Origin: JAYOFM01 sp038117225
GTDB lineage: Bacteria > Pseudomonadota > Alphaproteobacteria > Rhodospirillales > Casp-alpha2
DNA: 28,634 nucleotides
Assembly (NCBI GenBank): GCA_038117225.1
Contig: JAYOFM010000042.1
Span: 1-28,634 of the forward strand
Direction of reading: 5' to 3'
Part shown: one piece after another, positions 14,504 through 22,926 of the stretch
Layout of the letters: each line of letters begins with the position of its first letter
How positions within the stretch are numbered: position 1 is the stretch's first letter
The notes under the pieces: generated by a model
The model's database searches: none
Seen by the model: the letters and a program-made list of their open reading frames with translations, nothing else
What the model was told of the DNA's origin: nothing
Program-made: the position numbers and the translations under genes

Positions 14504-15532
14504 ATGATTACCGAAACGATCAAGCTCGCGGGGCCGCAAGCCCTAACTGAAGCACGACTCGACCCCGATATGGATTTGTGGGCCGAAATCTCGCGTCTGA
14601 AACACGATCGAAATGCGGTCATCCTGGCGCATTACTATCAGGATCCAGAAATTCAGGATTTGGCGGACTTCGTCGGCGATTCCCTGGATCTATCTCGAAG
14701 GGCCGCCGCCACCGACGCCGACGTGATCGCGTTTTGCGGTGTTCGATTCATGGCCGAAGTGGCGAAAATCCTGTCGCCGGGCAAGACCGTGTTGCTTCCC
14801 GACGCCGATGCCGGCTGCTCGTTGGAAGAAGCCTGTCCACCCGACCGCTTCGCGCCATTCCGTGCCGCCCATCCAGATCATGTGGCCATCACCTATATCA
14901 ACTCGTCGGCCGAGGTGAAGACCCATTCGGACATCATCGTCACCTCCTCGAATGCCGAATACATCATCCGCCAGTTACCCGAGGAGCAAAAAATCCTGTG
15001 GGCGCCGGACAAACACCTCGGTGGTTATCTTGCCCGCGTCACCGGTCGCGACATGTTACTTTGGGATGGCGTGTGCATCGTTCACGACCAGTTTTCCGAA
15101 CGTGAGCTGGTGAAATTGAAGCACCGGTACCCGGCGGCGCCTATCGCCGCCCACCCGGAGTGTCATGACGGCATCCTGCGTCACGCCGACCACATCGGCT
15201 CGACCCGCGGCATCCTGGATTTCGTTACCGCGCGGCCGGAAGCCGAATTCATCATCGCCACCGAGCAGCACATCATCCACCAAATGCAAAAAGCGGCGCC
15301 AGGCAAGACCTTCATACCGGCCCCCGGCGCCGACGGCACGTGCAATTGCGCCAATTGCCCGTTCATGGAAATGAACACGCTTGAAAAACTGTACCTGGCG
15401 CTGGCCAACGATGCGCCTCGGGTAGAGATGCCAGAGGACCTGCGCTTGCGCGCGTTGAAGCCGTTGGAACGCATGCTTGAGATGTCCCCCCCTGCAAAGA
15501 AGACACAAAACCCGGCTTCGCGGGCGGCCTGA
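14504..15532 (+). CDS. nadA: Quinolinate synthase NadA
   Basis: Condenses iminoaspartate with dihydroxyacetone phosphate to quinolinate using a [4Fe-4S] cluster. The protein has 342 residues. Recognisable segments are ILAHYYQDPEIQDLADFVGDS, IAFCGVRFMAE (first cluster Cys), YINSSAEVK, WAPDKHLGGY, HPECHDGI (second Cys) and CNCANCPFMEMN (third Cys region). The ATG at 14504 follows AAGAGAG. It is followed 6 nt later by nadC. The L-aspartate oxidase gene nadB, often between the two, is missing here. Confidence 0.96.
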   Translation: MITETIKLAGPQALTEARLDPDMDLWAEISRLKHDRNAVILAHYYQDPEIQDLADFVGDSLDLSRRAAATDADVIAFCGVRFMAEVAKILSPGKTVLLPDADAGCSLEEACPPDRFAPFRAAHPDHVAITYINSSAEVKTHSDIIVTSSNAEYIIRQLPEEQKILWAPDKHLGGYLARVTGRDMLLWDGVCIVHDQFSERELVKLKHRYPAAPIAAHPECHDGILRHADHIGSTRGILDFVTARPEAEFIIATEQHIIHQMQKAAPGKTFIPAPGADGTCNCANCPFMEMNTLEKLYLALANDAPRVEMPEDLRLRALKPLERMLEMSPPAKKTQNPASRAA

Positions 15533-15538
15533 TCGTTC

Positions 15539-16390
15539 ATGCCTCATTCCTTCGCCCCGCCCGACGCGGCGGACGTCGACGCCGCCATCACGCGAGCCCT
15601 CAAGGAGGATATCGGCGCGGGTGACCTAACCACCCAGGCGACGGCACCCGCCGGCACCCACATCAAGCTGGAAATGCGAGCGCGAAAGCCGGTCGTCGTT
15701 TGCGGCACGGAGATCGCCGTCGAAGTCTTTCGCCGCACCGCGCCTGATGCCCGTATCGATCTACTGGTTTACGATGGAAGCCGTGTCGAACCGGGCACCG
15801 TGTTGGCCCGCCTGGACGGTGAAGCCGCCGGCCTGCTGACCGGCGAACGCACCGCGCTCAACTTCGTCCAGATGCTGTCCGGCATCGCCACGCTGACGCG
15901 ACGCTTTGTCGATCTGACGGAAGGCACCAGGGCGGTCATCCTGGATACCCGCAAAACCATCCCCGGCCTTCGCATGTTGTCAAAGTATGCCAGCCGTGTC
16001 GGCGGCGCGCGCAATCACCGGCTGCGCCTAGACGACTGGATTCTGATTAAGGACAACCACGTTGCCGTCGCCGGTTCCGTCGGCGAAGCGACTCGGCGCG
16101 CCATTGCCGCTGGCACAGGCAAACTGGTGCAGGTCGAATGCGATACCCTTGAGCAAGTGGAGGAGGCCATCGCCGCCGGCGCCGAAAGCCTGCTGCTCGA
16201 CAATATGACCACGGATGAGTTACGCCAGGCCGTCGCCTTCACCGCCGGCCGCATCCCATTGGAAGCCTCCGGCGGGGTCAATCTGGAAACCGTCCGCGCC
16301 ATCGCCGAAACTGGTGTCGATCTGATTTCCGTTGGCGCCATCACCCAGTCTGCCCCGGCCGTCGACATCGGGCTCGACCTCGCCAAGTGA
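15539..16390 (+). CDS. nadC: Nicotinate-nucleotide pyrophosphorylase (carboxylating) NadC
   Basis: Converts quinolinate and PRPP to nicotinate mononucleotide. The protein has 283 residues, the usual size. Family signatures are KEDIGAGDLTT, GERTALNFVQMLSGIAT, ILDTRKTIPGLR, RVGGARNHRLRLDDWILIKDNH, VQVECDTLEQVEEA, LLLDNM and EASGGVNLETV. It lies 6 nt after nadA and is surely co-transcribed with it. About 138 bp separate it from mdh. Confidence 0.96.
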   Translation: MPHSFAPPDAADVDAAITRALKEDIGAGDLTTQATAPAGTHIKLEMRARKPVVVCGTEIAVEVFRRTAPDARIDLLVYDGSRVEPGTVLARLDGEAAGLLTGERTALNFVQMLSGIATLTRRFVDLTEGTRAVILDTRKTIPGLRMLSKYASRVGGARNHRLRLDDWILIKDNHVAVAGSVGEATRRAIAAGTGKLVQVECDTLEQVEEAIAAGAESLLLDNMTTDELRQAVAFTAGRIPLEASGGVNLETVRAIAETGVDLISVGAITQSAPAVDIGLDLAK

Positions 16391-16420
16391 GTTCGCATTT
16401 CCGCGTATTCGGGAAAATCT

Positions 16421-16444
16421 ATTATGGACCAGTCGGTCCGTAAT
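16421..16444. promoter_or_regulatory. 24-bp palindrome upstream of mdh (candidate operator)
   Basis: The sequence is ATTAtGGACC, then AGTC, then GGTCCgTAAT. Nine of ten base pairs match across a 4-bp centre. It overlaps a TATTAT (16420-16425) that could be a -10 element and lies about 85 bp before the mdh ATG. Size and form suit a TetR-type dimeric repressor. No TetR gene is in the window. Confidence 0.5.
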
Positions 16445-16528
16445 TCCAGGTCTTTATCTTGCCCTCCTCCACAATTCACGATACGCCTTTGAAAAGTTCC
16501 ACTTATCATGCGTGAACCAGGGGGATAC

Positions 16529-17500
16529 ATGGCCCGCAATAAGATCGCACTCATTGGCGCCGGCAACATCGGTGGCACGTTGGCCCACCTCGCCGGATTG
16601 AAGGAACTCGGCGACGTGGTTTTGTTCGACATCGTCGACGGCATCCCTCAGGGCAAGGCCTTGGATATCGCCGAAAGCTCGCCCATCGATGGTTTCGATT
16701 CGAATCAGTCGGGCGCCAAGTCCTATACCGCTATCAAGGGCGCCGACGTAATCATCGTCACTGCCGGAATCGCCCGCAAGCCAGGCATGAGCCGTGACGA
16801 CCTAATCGGCATCAACACAAGCGTCATGCAGTCGGTCGGCGCCGGCATCAAGAAGTATGCCCCGGGCGCCTTCGTCATCTGCATCACTAACCCGCTGGAT
16901 GCCATGGTCAAGGTCCTGCGCGATGCTTGCGGCCTGCCCCATGCCCGGGTCGTCGGCATGGCCGGCGTGCTCGACAGCGCGCGTTTTCGATATTTCCTGG
17001 CCGAGGAATTCAATGTCTCGGTCGAGGACGTGACCGCGTTCGTGCTTGGTGGCCACGGCGATAGCATGGTGCCGAGCGTGCGCTATTCCACCGTCGCCGG
17101 AATTCCGCTGCCGGACCTGGTGAAGATGAAGTGGACGACCACTAAACGCATCGATGAAATCGTTCAGCGCACCCGCATGGGCGGCGGTGAGATCGTCGCG
17201 CTACTGAAAACAGGTTCCGCGTATTACGCACCTGCGGCGGCGGCGATTTCCATGGCCGAGAGCTACCTCAAGGACAAGAAGCGTGTGCTGCCCTGCGCCG
17301 CCTATCTCAACGGCGAATACGGTGTGAAGGGTCTTTATGTCGGCGTCCCCGTCGTCATCGGCGCCAAGGGCGTAGAGCGAATTGTCGAAATCAAACTCGA
17401 CGCGGACGAGCGCAAGATGTTCCGTGCCTCGGTCAAGGCGGTGAAGGATCTAGTCGCCGTCACCGAAAGATTGCAGCGCCAATCCGCGAAAAAGAAATAG
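16529..17500 (+). CDS. mdh: Malate dehydrogenase
   Basis: NAD-dependent interconversion of malate and oxaloacetate. The protein has 323 residues, of the lactate-dehydrogenase-like type usual in alphaproteobacteria. It has a Rossmann motif IALIGAGNIGGTLA with D34 ending the second strand (NAD preference), and substrate-binding arginines R83 and R89 in ARKPGMSRDDL. R152 is in GVLDSARFR, with catalytic H176 in LGGHGDSMVP. The ATG at 16529 follows AGGGGG at about 6 nt; the in-frame ATG at 16508 is less likely. It leads the mdh-sucCD-sucAB-lpd series. Confidence 0.95.
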   Translation: MARNKIALIGAGNIGGTLAHLAGLKELGDVVLFDIVDGIPQGKALDIAESSPIDGFDSNQSGAKSYTAIKGADVIIVTAGIARKPGMSRDDLIGINTSVMQSVGAGIKKYAPGAFVICITNPLDAMVKVLRDACGLPHARVVGMAGVLDSARFRYFLAEEFNVSVEDVTAFVLGGHGDSMVPSVRYSTVAGIPLPDLVKMKWTTTKRIDEIVQRTRMGGGEIVALLKTGSAYYAPAAAAISMAESYLKDKKRVLPCAAYLNGEYGVKGLYVGVPVVIGAKGVERIVEIKLDADERKMFRASVKAVKDLVAVTERLQRQSAKKK

Positions 17501-17580
17501 CCAATCCGGCCGCCACGTCTCTACCGCGCGCTGGATAGACGCGTGCCTCCACGCCAAGAAATTCGTAAGGAGAAACACCG

Positions 17581-18774
17581 ATGAATATCCACGAATACCA
17601 AGGCAAGGAGTTGCTGTCGAAGTACGGCGTCTCCGTGCCCAAGGGCTTTGTCGCCTTCACCTCCGACGAGGCGGTTGCGGCAGCCGAAAAGCTGGGCGGT
17701 CCGGTCTATGTGGTCAAATCGCAAATTCATGCCGGCGGCCGTGGCGCCGGGCGCTTCAAGGACAACCCGAACGGCAAGGGCGGCGTGCGTGTCGTCAAAT
17801 CCGTCGGCGAGGTCAAGGAGAGCGCCGACGAAATGCTCGGCCATGTGCTGGTCACCAAACAGAGCGGCGCGGATGGCAAGGAAGTCAAACGCATCTACGT
17901 GGAAGACGGCTGCGACATCGCTCGCGAACTGTACTTGGGCATGCTGCTCGACCGGGAGACATCGCGTCTGACGCTGATGGCGTCGACCGAAGGTGGCATG
18001 GAGATCGAGGAAGTGGCGGCGGCGACGCCGGAGAAAATCCTCAAGGTCGCTGTCGACCCGGCCACCGGCATCCTGCCCTTCCACGCCCGCAAGCTGGCCT
18101 TCGGCCTCGGACTCGAAGGCAATCAGGTGAAGTCAGGGGTCAAGTTGATCCTGGCGCTTTATAAGGCCTTCATCGAATTGGACATGTCACTTGTCGAAAT
18201 CAATCCGCTGGTGGTCACCGGCGCCGGCGATGTGATGGCGCTCGACGCGAAAGTGAATTTTGACGACAACGCACTCTACCGCCATCCAGACATCGCCGAC
18301 ATGCGCGACGAGGACGAGGAAGATCCCGCCGAACTGGAAGCCGGCAAGCACGAGCTCAATTACATCAAACTCGACGGCTCCATCGGTTGCATGGTCAACG
18401 GCGCCGGTCTGGCCATGGCGACGATGGACATCATCAAGTTGAATGGGGGCGACCCGGCTAATTTCCTCGACGTCGGCGGCGGCGCCACCAAGGAACGCGT
18501 TACCACGGCATTCAAGATCATCCGATCGGACAAGAACGTCGAGGGCATTCTGGTCAACATCTTTGGCGGCATCATGCAGTGCGACATCATCGCCGAGGGC
18601 GTGGTCGCAGCAGCCAAAGAGGTCAGCTTGTCGGTGCCGCTAGTGGTGCGACTGGAAGGCACCAACGTCGATAAAGGCAAGAAAATCATGGCCGAGTCTG
18701 GCCTGGCCATCATCCCTGCCGACAATCTGGGCGACGCGGCCAAGAAAATTGTCAAAGCCGTGAAGGAGGCCTGA
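17581..18774 (+). CDS. sucC: Succinyl-CoA synthetase (ADP-forming) beta subunit
   Basis: ATP-grasp subunit that, with SucD, converts succinyl-CoA to succinate with nucleotide triphosphate formation. The protein has 397 residues starting MNIHEYQGKELLSKYGV. It contains VVKSQIHAGGRGAGRFKD, LVEINPLVV, ALDAKVNFDDNALYR, FLDVGGGA and NIFGGIMQCD, all typical. A TAAGGAGAA ribosome site lies before the ATG. MtkA, the malate-CoA ligase beta subunit, is a close relative, but linkage to mdh and sucAB-lpd favours SucC. The ribosome site of sucD (AAGGAGG) lies within its last codons. Confidence 0.95.
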   Translation: MNIHEYQGKELLSKYGVSVPKGFVAFTSDEAVAAAEKLGGPVYVVKSQIHAGGRGAGRFKDNPNGKGGVRVVKSVGEVKESADEMLGHVLVTKQSGADGKEVKRIYVEDGCDIARELYLGMLLDRETSRLTLMASTEGGMEIEEVAAATPEKILKVAVDPATGILPFHARKLAFGLGLEGNQVKSGVKLILALYKAFIELDMSLVEINPLVVTGAGDVMALDAKVNFDDNALYRHPDIADMRDEDEEDPAELEAGKHELNYIKLDGSIGCMVNGAGLAMATMDIIKLNGGDPANFLDVGGGATKERVTTAFKIIRSDKNVEGILVNIFGGIMQCDIIAEGVVAAAKEVSLSVPLVVRLEGTNVDKGKKIMAESGLAIIPADNLGDAAKKIVKAVKEA

Positions 18775-18777
18775 GCC

Positions 18778-19653
18778 ATGTCCGTTCTCGTTGACAAGAA
18801 TACCAAGGTTATCTGCCAGGGCTTCACCGGCAAGCAGGGCACCTTCCATTCAGAACAGGCTATCGCCTACGGCACCCAGATGGTCGGCGGCGTGACGCCG
18901 GGCAAGGGGGGGTCTCAGCACCTGGGGCTGCCGGTGTTCGACACCGTCGCCGACGCGGTCAACAAGACCGGCGCCAATGCCTCCGTCATATATGTGCCGC
19001 CGCCGTTCGCGGCGGACGGCATCCTGGAAGCCATCGACGCGGAGTTGCCGCTGGTCATCTGCATCACCGAAGGCATTCCGGTTCTCGACATGGTCAAGGT
19101 GAAGCGCGCGCTGAAGGGGTCGAGCACCCGCCTCGTGGGGCCCAACTGCCCCGGCGTCATCACGCCCGACGAATGCAAGATCGGTATCATGCCGGGCCAC
19201 ATTCACAAGCGGGGTTCCGTTGGCATCGTGTCCCGCTCGGGCACCCTGACCTATGAAGCGGTGGCGCAGACCACGGCCCCGGGACTTGGTCAGTCGACCT
19301 GCATCGGCATCGGCGGCGATCCGGTCAACGGCACCAACTTCATCGATTGCCTGGAAATGTTCCTCGGCGATGATGAGACCGAGAGCATCGTCATGATCGG
19401 TGAGATTGGCGGCAATGCGGAAGAAGACGCGGCGCAGTTCATCAAGGACTCTGGGACCAAGAAACCCGTCGTAGGCTTCATCGCCGGGCGCACGGCACCG
19501 CCGGGCCGCCGCATGGGCCACGCCGGGGCCATCATCGCCGGCGGCAAGGGCGGCGCCGAAGATAAGATCGAGGCCATGAAGTCGGCCGGCATTCACGTGT
19601 CGGACAGTCCGGCGGCCTTGGGAGAGACCATGGTCAAGGCGCTCGGCGGATAA
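18778..19653 (+). CDS. sucD: Succinyl-CoA synthetase (ADP-forming) alpha subunit
   Basis: CoA-binding subunit carrying the phosphohistidine intermediate. The protein has 291 residues, with QGFTGKQGTFHSEQAIAYG at the N-terminus, the VGPNCPGVITP motif and GRRMGHAGAIIAGGKG, in which H248 is the expected phosphorylated residue. It begins 3 nt after the sucC stop, behind the AAGGAGG within the end of sucC, so the two subunits should be made in equal amounts. Confidence 0.96.
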   Translation: MSVLVDKNTKVICQGFTGKQGTFHSEQAIAYGTQMVGGVTPGKGGSQHLGLPVFDTVADAVNKTGANASVIYVPPPFAADGILEAIDAELPLVICITEGIPVLDMVKVKRALKGSSTRLVGPNCPGVITPDECKIGIMPGHIHKRGSVGIVSRSGTLTYEAVAQTTAPGLGQSTCIGIGGDPVNGTNFIDCLEMFLGDDETESIVMIGEIGGNAEEDAAQFIKDSGTKKPVVGFIAGRTAPPGRRMGHAGAIIAGGKGGAEDKIEAMKSAGIHVSDSPAALGETMVKALGG

Positions 19654-19718
19654 GCTGACGAGCAATTTGGCGTAACCTCGGAGGGCGCGCACCGGCAGCG
19701 GTGGGCGTGGGAGCAGGC

Positions 19719-22700
19719 ATGACGCAACTGGACCCCAACGAATTTCTATACTCGGGCAATCATCTCTACATAGCAGAGATGTACGAGCGCTACTTGGACG
19801 ACCCCAGCTCGGTTGATCTACGTTGGCAGGAATTCTTCGCCGGCCTTGAGGACGACTCCAAGGATTTAAGCGTCGAGAACCGGGGTGCCTCGTGGGCGCC
19901 ATCGGAAGCCGGCGTGCTCGGCCAGGGCGATCTGGCGCCACTGTCGGAACGGATGACCCTGGGCCACCAGCAAATGCCGTCGGGCCAACAAGTGGTTTAT
20001 GTCCAAGGCATGGCGCCGACGGAATCACCACGCGCCGATGCTTCCAAGGTGCGCCAAGCGACGTTGGATTCCATCCGTGCCCTGATGTTGATCCGCGCCT
20101 ATCGGGTGCGCGGTCACCTGTATGCCAACCTCGACCCCCTTGGCATTACCCCGGTCGAACGCCATGCAGAATTAGAGCCCGAGACCTATGGGTTCTCCGA
20201 CAAGGATATGGACCGCGAGATATTCATCAATTACGTGCTTGGCCTCGAATCCGCGACTGTGCGCGAAATCATGAATGTCCTGCGCAAAACCTACAGCGGC
20301 ACTATCGGCGTCGAGTTCATGCACATCCAGGACCCGGACGAGAAATCGTGGATTCAGGAACGCATCGAGCGCATTCAAAACCAGCCGGAATTTACCATCA
20401 ACGGCCGGCGCGCCATTCTCAATCGCCTGATGGAGACCGAGGGCTTCGAAAAATACCTGGATAAGAAGTTCACCGGCACCAAACGCTTCGGCCTTGATGG
20501 CGGCGAAAGCCTGGTGCCCGCGATGGAGCAAATTTTTAAACGCGGCAGCCAGCTGGGGATCGAGGAAATCGTCCTTGGCATGGCGCACCGGGGCCGCCTG
20601 AACGTGCTCGCCAATGTCATGGGCAAGCCGTTTCAGGCCATCTTCCATGAATTCCAGGGCGGCTCGACCAAGCCCGAGGATGTCGGCGGATCGGGCGACG
20701 TGAAGTATCACCTGGGTTCATCGTCGGACCGGGTATTCGACGGAAAGTCGGTACATCTGTCACTGACCGCCAATCCGTCCCACCTGGAAGTCGCCAACAC
20801 GGTCTGCCTTGGCAAGGTGCGCGCCAAGCAGGTGCAGAAAAACGACTCCGAGCGCGAAAAGGTGATGTGTCTGCTGCTGCATGGCGACGCCGCCTTCGCG
20901 GGCCAGGGTCTCGTGCCGGAAGCCTTCGATCTTTCCAACCTGCACGGCTACCGCACTGGCGGAACCATTCATATCATCATCAACAACCAGATCGGGTTTA
21001 CCACCAGCCCACGTTTCTCGCGGACGTCGCATTATTGCTCGGACGTTGCCAAGGTGGTGTCCGCGCCGATCTTGCATGTCAACGCGGACGACCCGGAAGC
21101 CGTTGTCCACTGCGCCCGCATCGCGACGGAATACCGCCAGCGCTTCAAGAAGGACGTGGTCATCGACATGATCTGCTATCGCCGGCACGGTCATAACGAA
21201 GGCGACGAACCGATGTTCACCCAACCGCTGATGTACAAGACCATCGCATCGCACCCAACCACGCTGGAAATTTATGCTAAGCGTTTGATCCACGATGGTG
21301 TGGTAACGCAGGCCGATGTCGATCAACAAATTTTGGACTTCCAGTCCCATTTGGATGACGATTTCGAGGCAGCCTCCAACTACAAGGCTAACAAGGCGGA
21401 CTGGTTCGACGGCGCGTGGACCGGTCTCAGCGTGGCGTCCGGCGATGCGCGGCGTGGTGAAACCGGCGTCAATATCGACCGGCTACGAGAAGTCGGCGCC
21501 GGCCTCACTCGGGTGCCCGACAACGTCAACGTTCATCCCAAGATAACCCGCCAGTTAGGGGCCAAGGCAAAGATGTTCGACACCGGCGAGGGCATCGATT
21601 GGGCCACCGGCGAAGCGTTGGCCTTCGGCACGTTGTTGATGGAAGGCCACGCTGTGCGGCTGTCGGGTCAGGATTCCGGTCGTGGCACGTTCTCGCACCG
21701 ACATTCGGTACTGGTCGACCAGGAATCCGAGGAACGTTATATCCCGCTGAATAATCTGCGTTTCGGCCAGGCCCCTTACGAGGTCATCGACAGCCCGCTG
21801 TCGGAAGCCGGCGTTCTCGGATTTGAATACGGCTACAGTTTAGCGGAACCGCAGATGCTGGTTCTGTGGGAAGCCCAGTTCGGCGATTTCGCCAATGGCG
21901 CACAGGTGGTTATCGATCAGTTCATTAGTTCTGGCGAGCACAAGTGGCTGCGCATGTGCGGCCTCGTCATGCTGCTGCCCCATGGCTATGAAGGCCAAGG
22001 CCCCGAACACTCGTCGGCGCGGCTGGAACGTTATCTCCAACTCTGCGCGGAAGACAACATGCAGGTTTGCAACTGCACGACGCCATCGAACTACTTCCAT
22101 GTGCTGCGGCGACAACTTCGACGTGATTTCCGCAAACCGTTGATCCTGATGACGCCGAAGTCACTGTTGCGACATAAGCGCGCGGTCTCGCGCCTGGACG
22201 AATTCGTCGAAGGCACCACCTTCCACCGGGTGCTGTGGGACGATGCGGATGAAGGCCGCGGCGATCTGAAGCCGGACGACCAGATCAAACGCGTCGTGCT
22301 GTGTACCGGCAAGGTCTATTACGACCTGTTTGAAGAGCGCAATGCGCGTGGCGCCTATGACGTCTACCTGATGCGCACGGAGCAAATTTACCCGTTCCCG
22401 GAAAAGGCGTTGATCGACGAGCTGGGGCGTTTTCCCAATGCCGATATCGTTTGGTGCCAGGAAGAGCCCCGCAATATGGGTTCCTTCTATTTTGTCAAAG
22501 AGTGGATCGAGCCGGTGATGGATGCCCTCGGACGTGGCGCCGAAACCGTTGGTTACGCCGGCCGTGCCGAAGCGGCAGCGCCGGCGACGGGCCTCGCGTC
22601 CAAGCACAAAGTTGAACAAGAAGCTTTAGTCGACGCGGCGCTGACCCTTTCGGCGCCGGTCCGTGCGCGCCGCAAGCCGGTGCAAAGCATGGTCAAGAAA

Positions 22701-22871
22701 AAGGCGGCCGAGGAAGCCTCGCGGCTCGCCTACGAGAAAGCCACCAAACAGCCATTGGCGAAAAAGAAAAGGGCCGTGCGGAAACCCGTTTTGAAGAAGA
22801 CGACGGCGAAACGGACGCCCGCTAAAAAGACGGCCGCCAAGAAAACGACCAAGACGGTGAAGAAGCGCTGA
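19719..22871 (+). CDS. sucA: 2-oxoglutarate dehydrogenase E1 component with lysine-rich C-terminal extension
   Basis: Thiamine-diphosphate-dependent E1 of the 2-oxoglutarate dehydrogenase complex, 1050 residues from the ATG at 19719 (a GTG at 19701 is possible). The E1o N-terminal motif (SGNHLYIAEMYERYL) is present, with the active-site segments LGMAHRGRLNVLAN, HGDAAFAGQG, INNQIGFTT and the C-terminal GQDSGRGTFSHRH. The normal family end is near KHKVEQEALVDAALTL. After it come 73 more residues with 28 Lys/Arg and only 3 acidic residues, including repeats such as AKRTPAKKTAAKKTTKT, which resemble histone H1 tails. The extension is in frame with normal codons up to a TGA at 22869, so it is not an obvious frameshift. 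Confidence 0.95.
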   Translation: MTQLDPNEFLYSGNHLYIAEMYERYLDDPSSVDLRWQEFFAGLEDDSKDLSVENRGASWAPSEAGVLGQGDLAPLSERMTLGHQQMPSGQQVVYVQGMAPTESPRADASKVRQATLDSIRALMLIRAYRVRGHLYANLDPLGITPVERHAELEPETYGFSDKDMDREIFINYVLGLESATVREIMNVLRKTYSGTIGVEFMHIQDPDEKSWIQERIERIQNQPEFTINGRRAILNRLMETEGFEKYLDKKFTGTKRFGLDGGESLVPAMEQIFKRGSQLGIEEIVLGMAHRGRLNVLANVMGKPFQAIFHEFQGGSTKPEDVGGSGDVKYHLGSSSDRVFDGKSVHLSLTANPSHLEVANTVCLGKVRAKQVQKNDSEREKVMCLLLHGDAAFAGQGLVPEAFDLSNLHGYRTGGTIHIIINNQIGFTTSPRFSRTSHYCSDVAKVVSAPILHVNADDPEAVVHCARIATEYRQRFKKDVVIDMICYRRHGHNEGDEPMFTQPLMYKTIASHPTTLEIYAKRLIHDGVVTQADVDQQILDFQSHLDDDFEAASNYKANKADWFDGAWTGLSVASGDARRGETGVNIDRLREVGAGLTRVPDNVNVHPKITRQLGAKAKMFDTGEGIDWATGEALAFGTLLMEGHAVRLSGQDSGRGTFSHRHSVLVDQESEERYIPLNNLRFGQAPYEVIDSPLSEAGVLGFEYGYSLAEPQMLVLWEAQFGDFANGAQVVIDQFISSGEHKWLRMCGLVMLLPHGYEGQGPEHSSARLERYLQLCAEDNMQVCNCTTPSNYFHVLRRQLRRDFRKPLILMTPKSLLRHKRAVSRLDEFVEGTTFHRVLWDDADEGRGDLKPDDQIKRVVLCTGKVYYDLFEERNARGAYDVYLMRTEQIYPFPEKALIDELGRFPNADIVWCQEEPRNMGSFYFVKEWIEPVMDALGRGAETVGYAGRAEAAAPATGLASKHKVEQEALVDAALTLSAPVRARRKPVQSMVKKKAAEEASRLAYEKATKQPLAKKKRAVRKPVLKKTTAKRTPAKKTAAKKTTKTVKKR

Positions 22872-22926
22872 TCACCGGTGGACGGACGCGATGCCATCGG
22901 ATTTCAAGGACTAGAAGGAATGCATC

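Noticed and set aside
14316..14504. 62-codon leader frame ending over the nadA start codon (TAATG)
   Set aside because: It has no ribosome site, starts at about or before the predicted transcription start and shows no protein-like pattern.
17581..19653. Malate-CoA ligase (MtkAB) instead of succinyl-CoA synthetase, suggested by the nearby malyl-CoA enzyme
   Set aside because: The genes lie between mdh and sucA-sucB-lpd, the standard sucCD position, and show normal SucC/SucD motifs.
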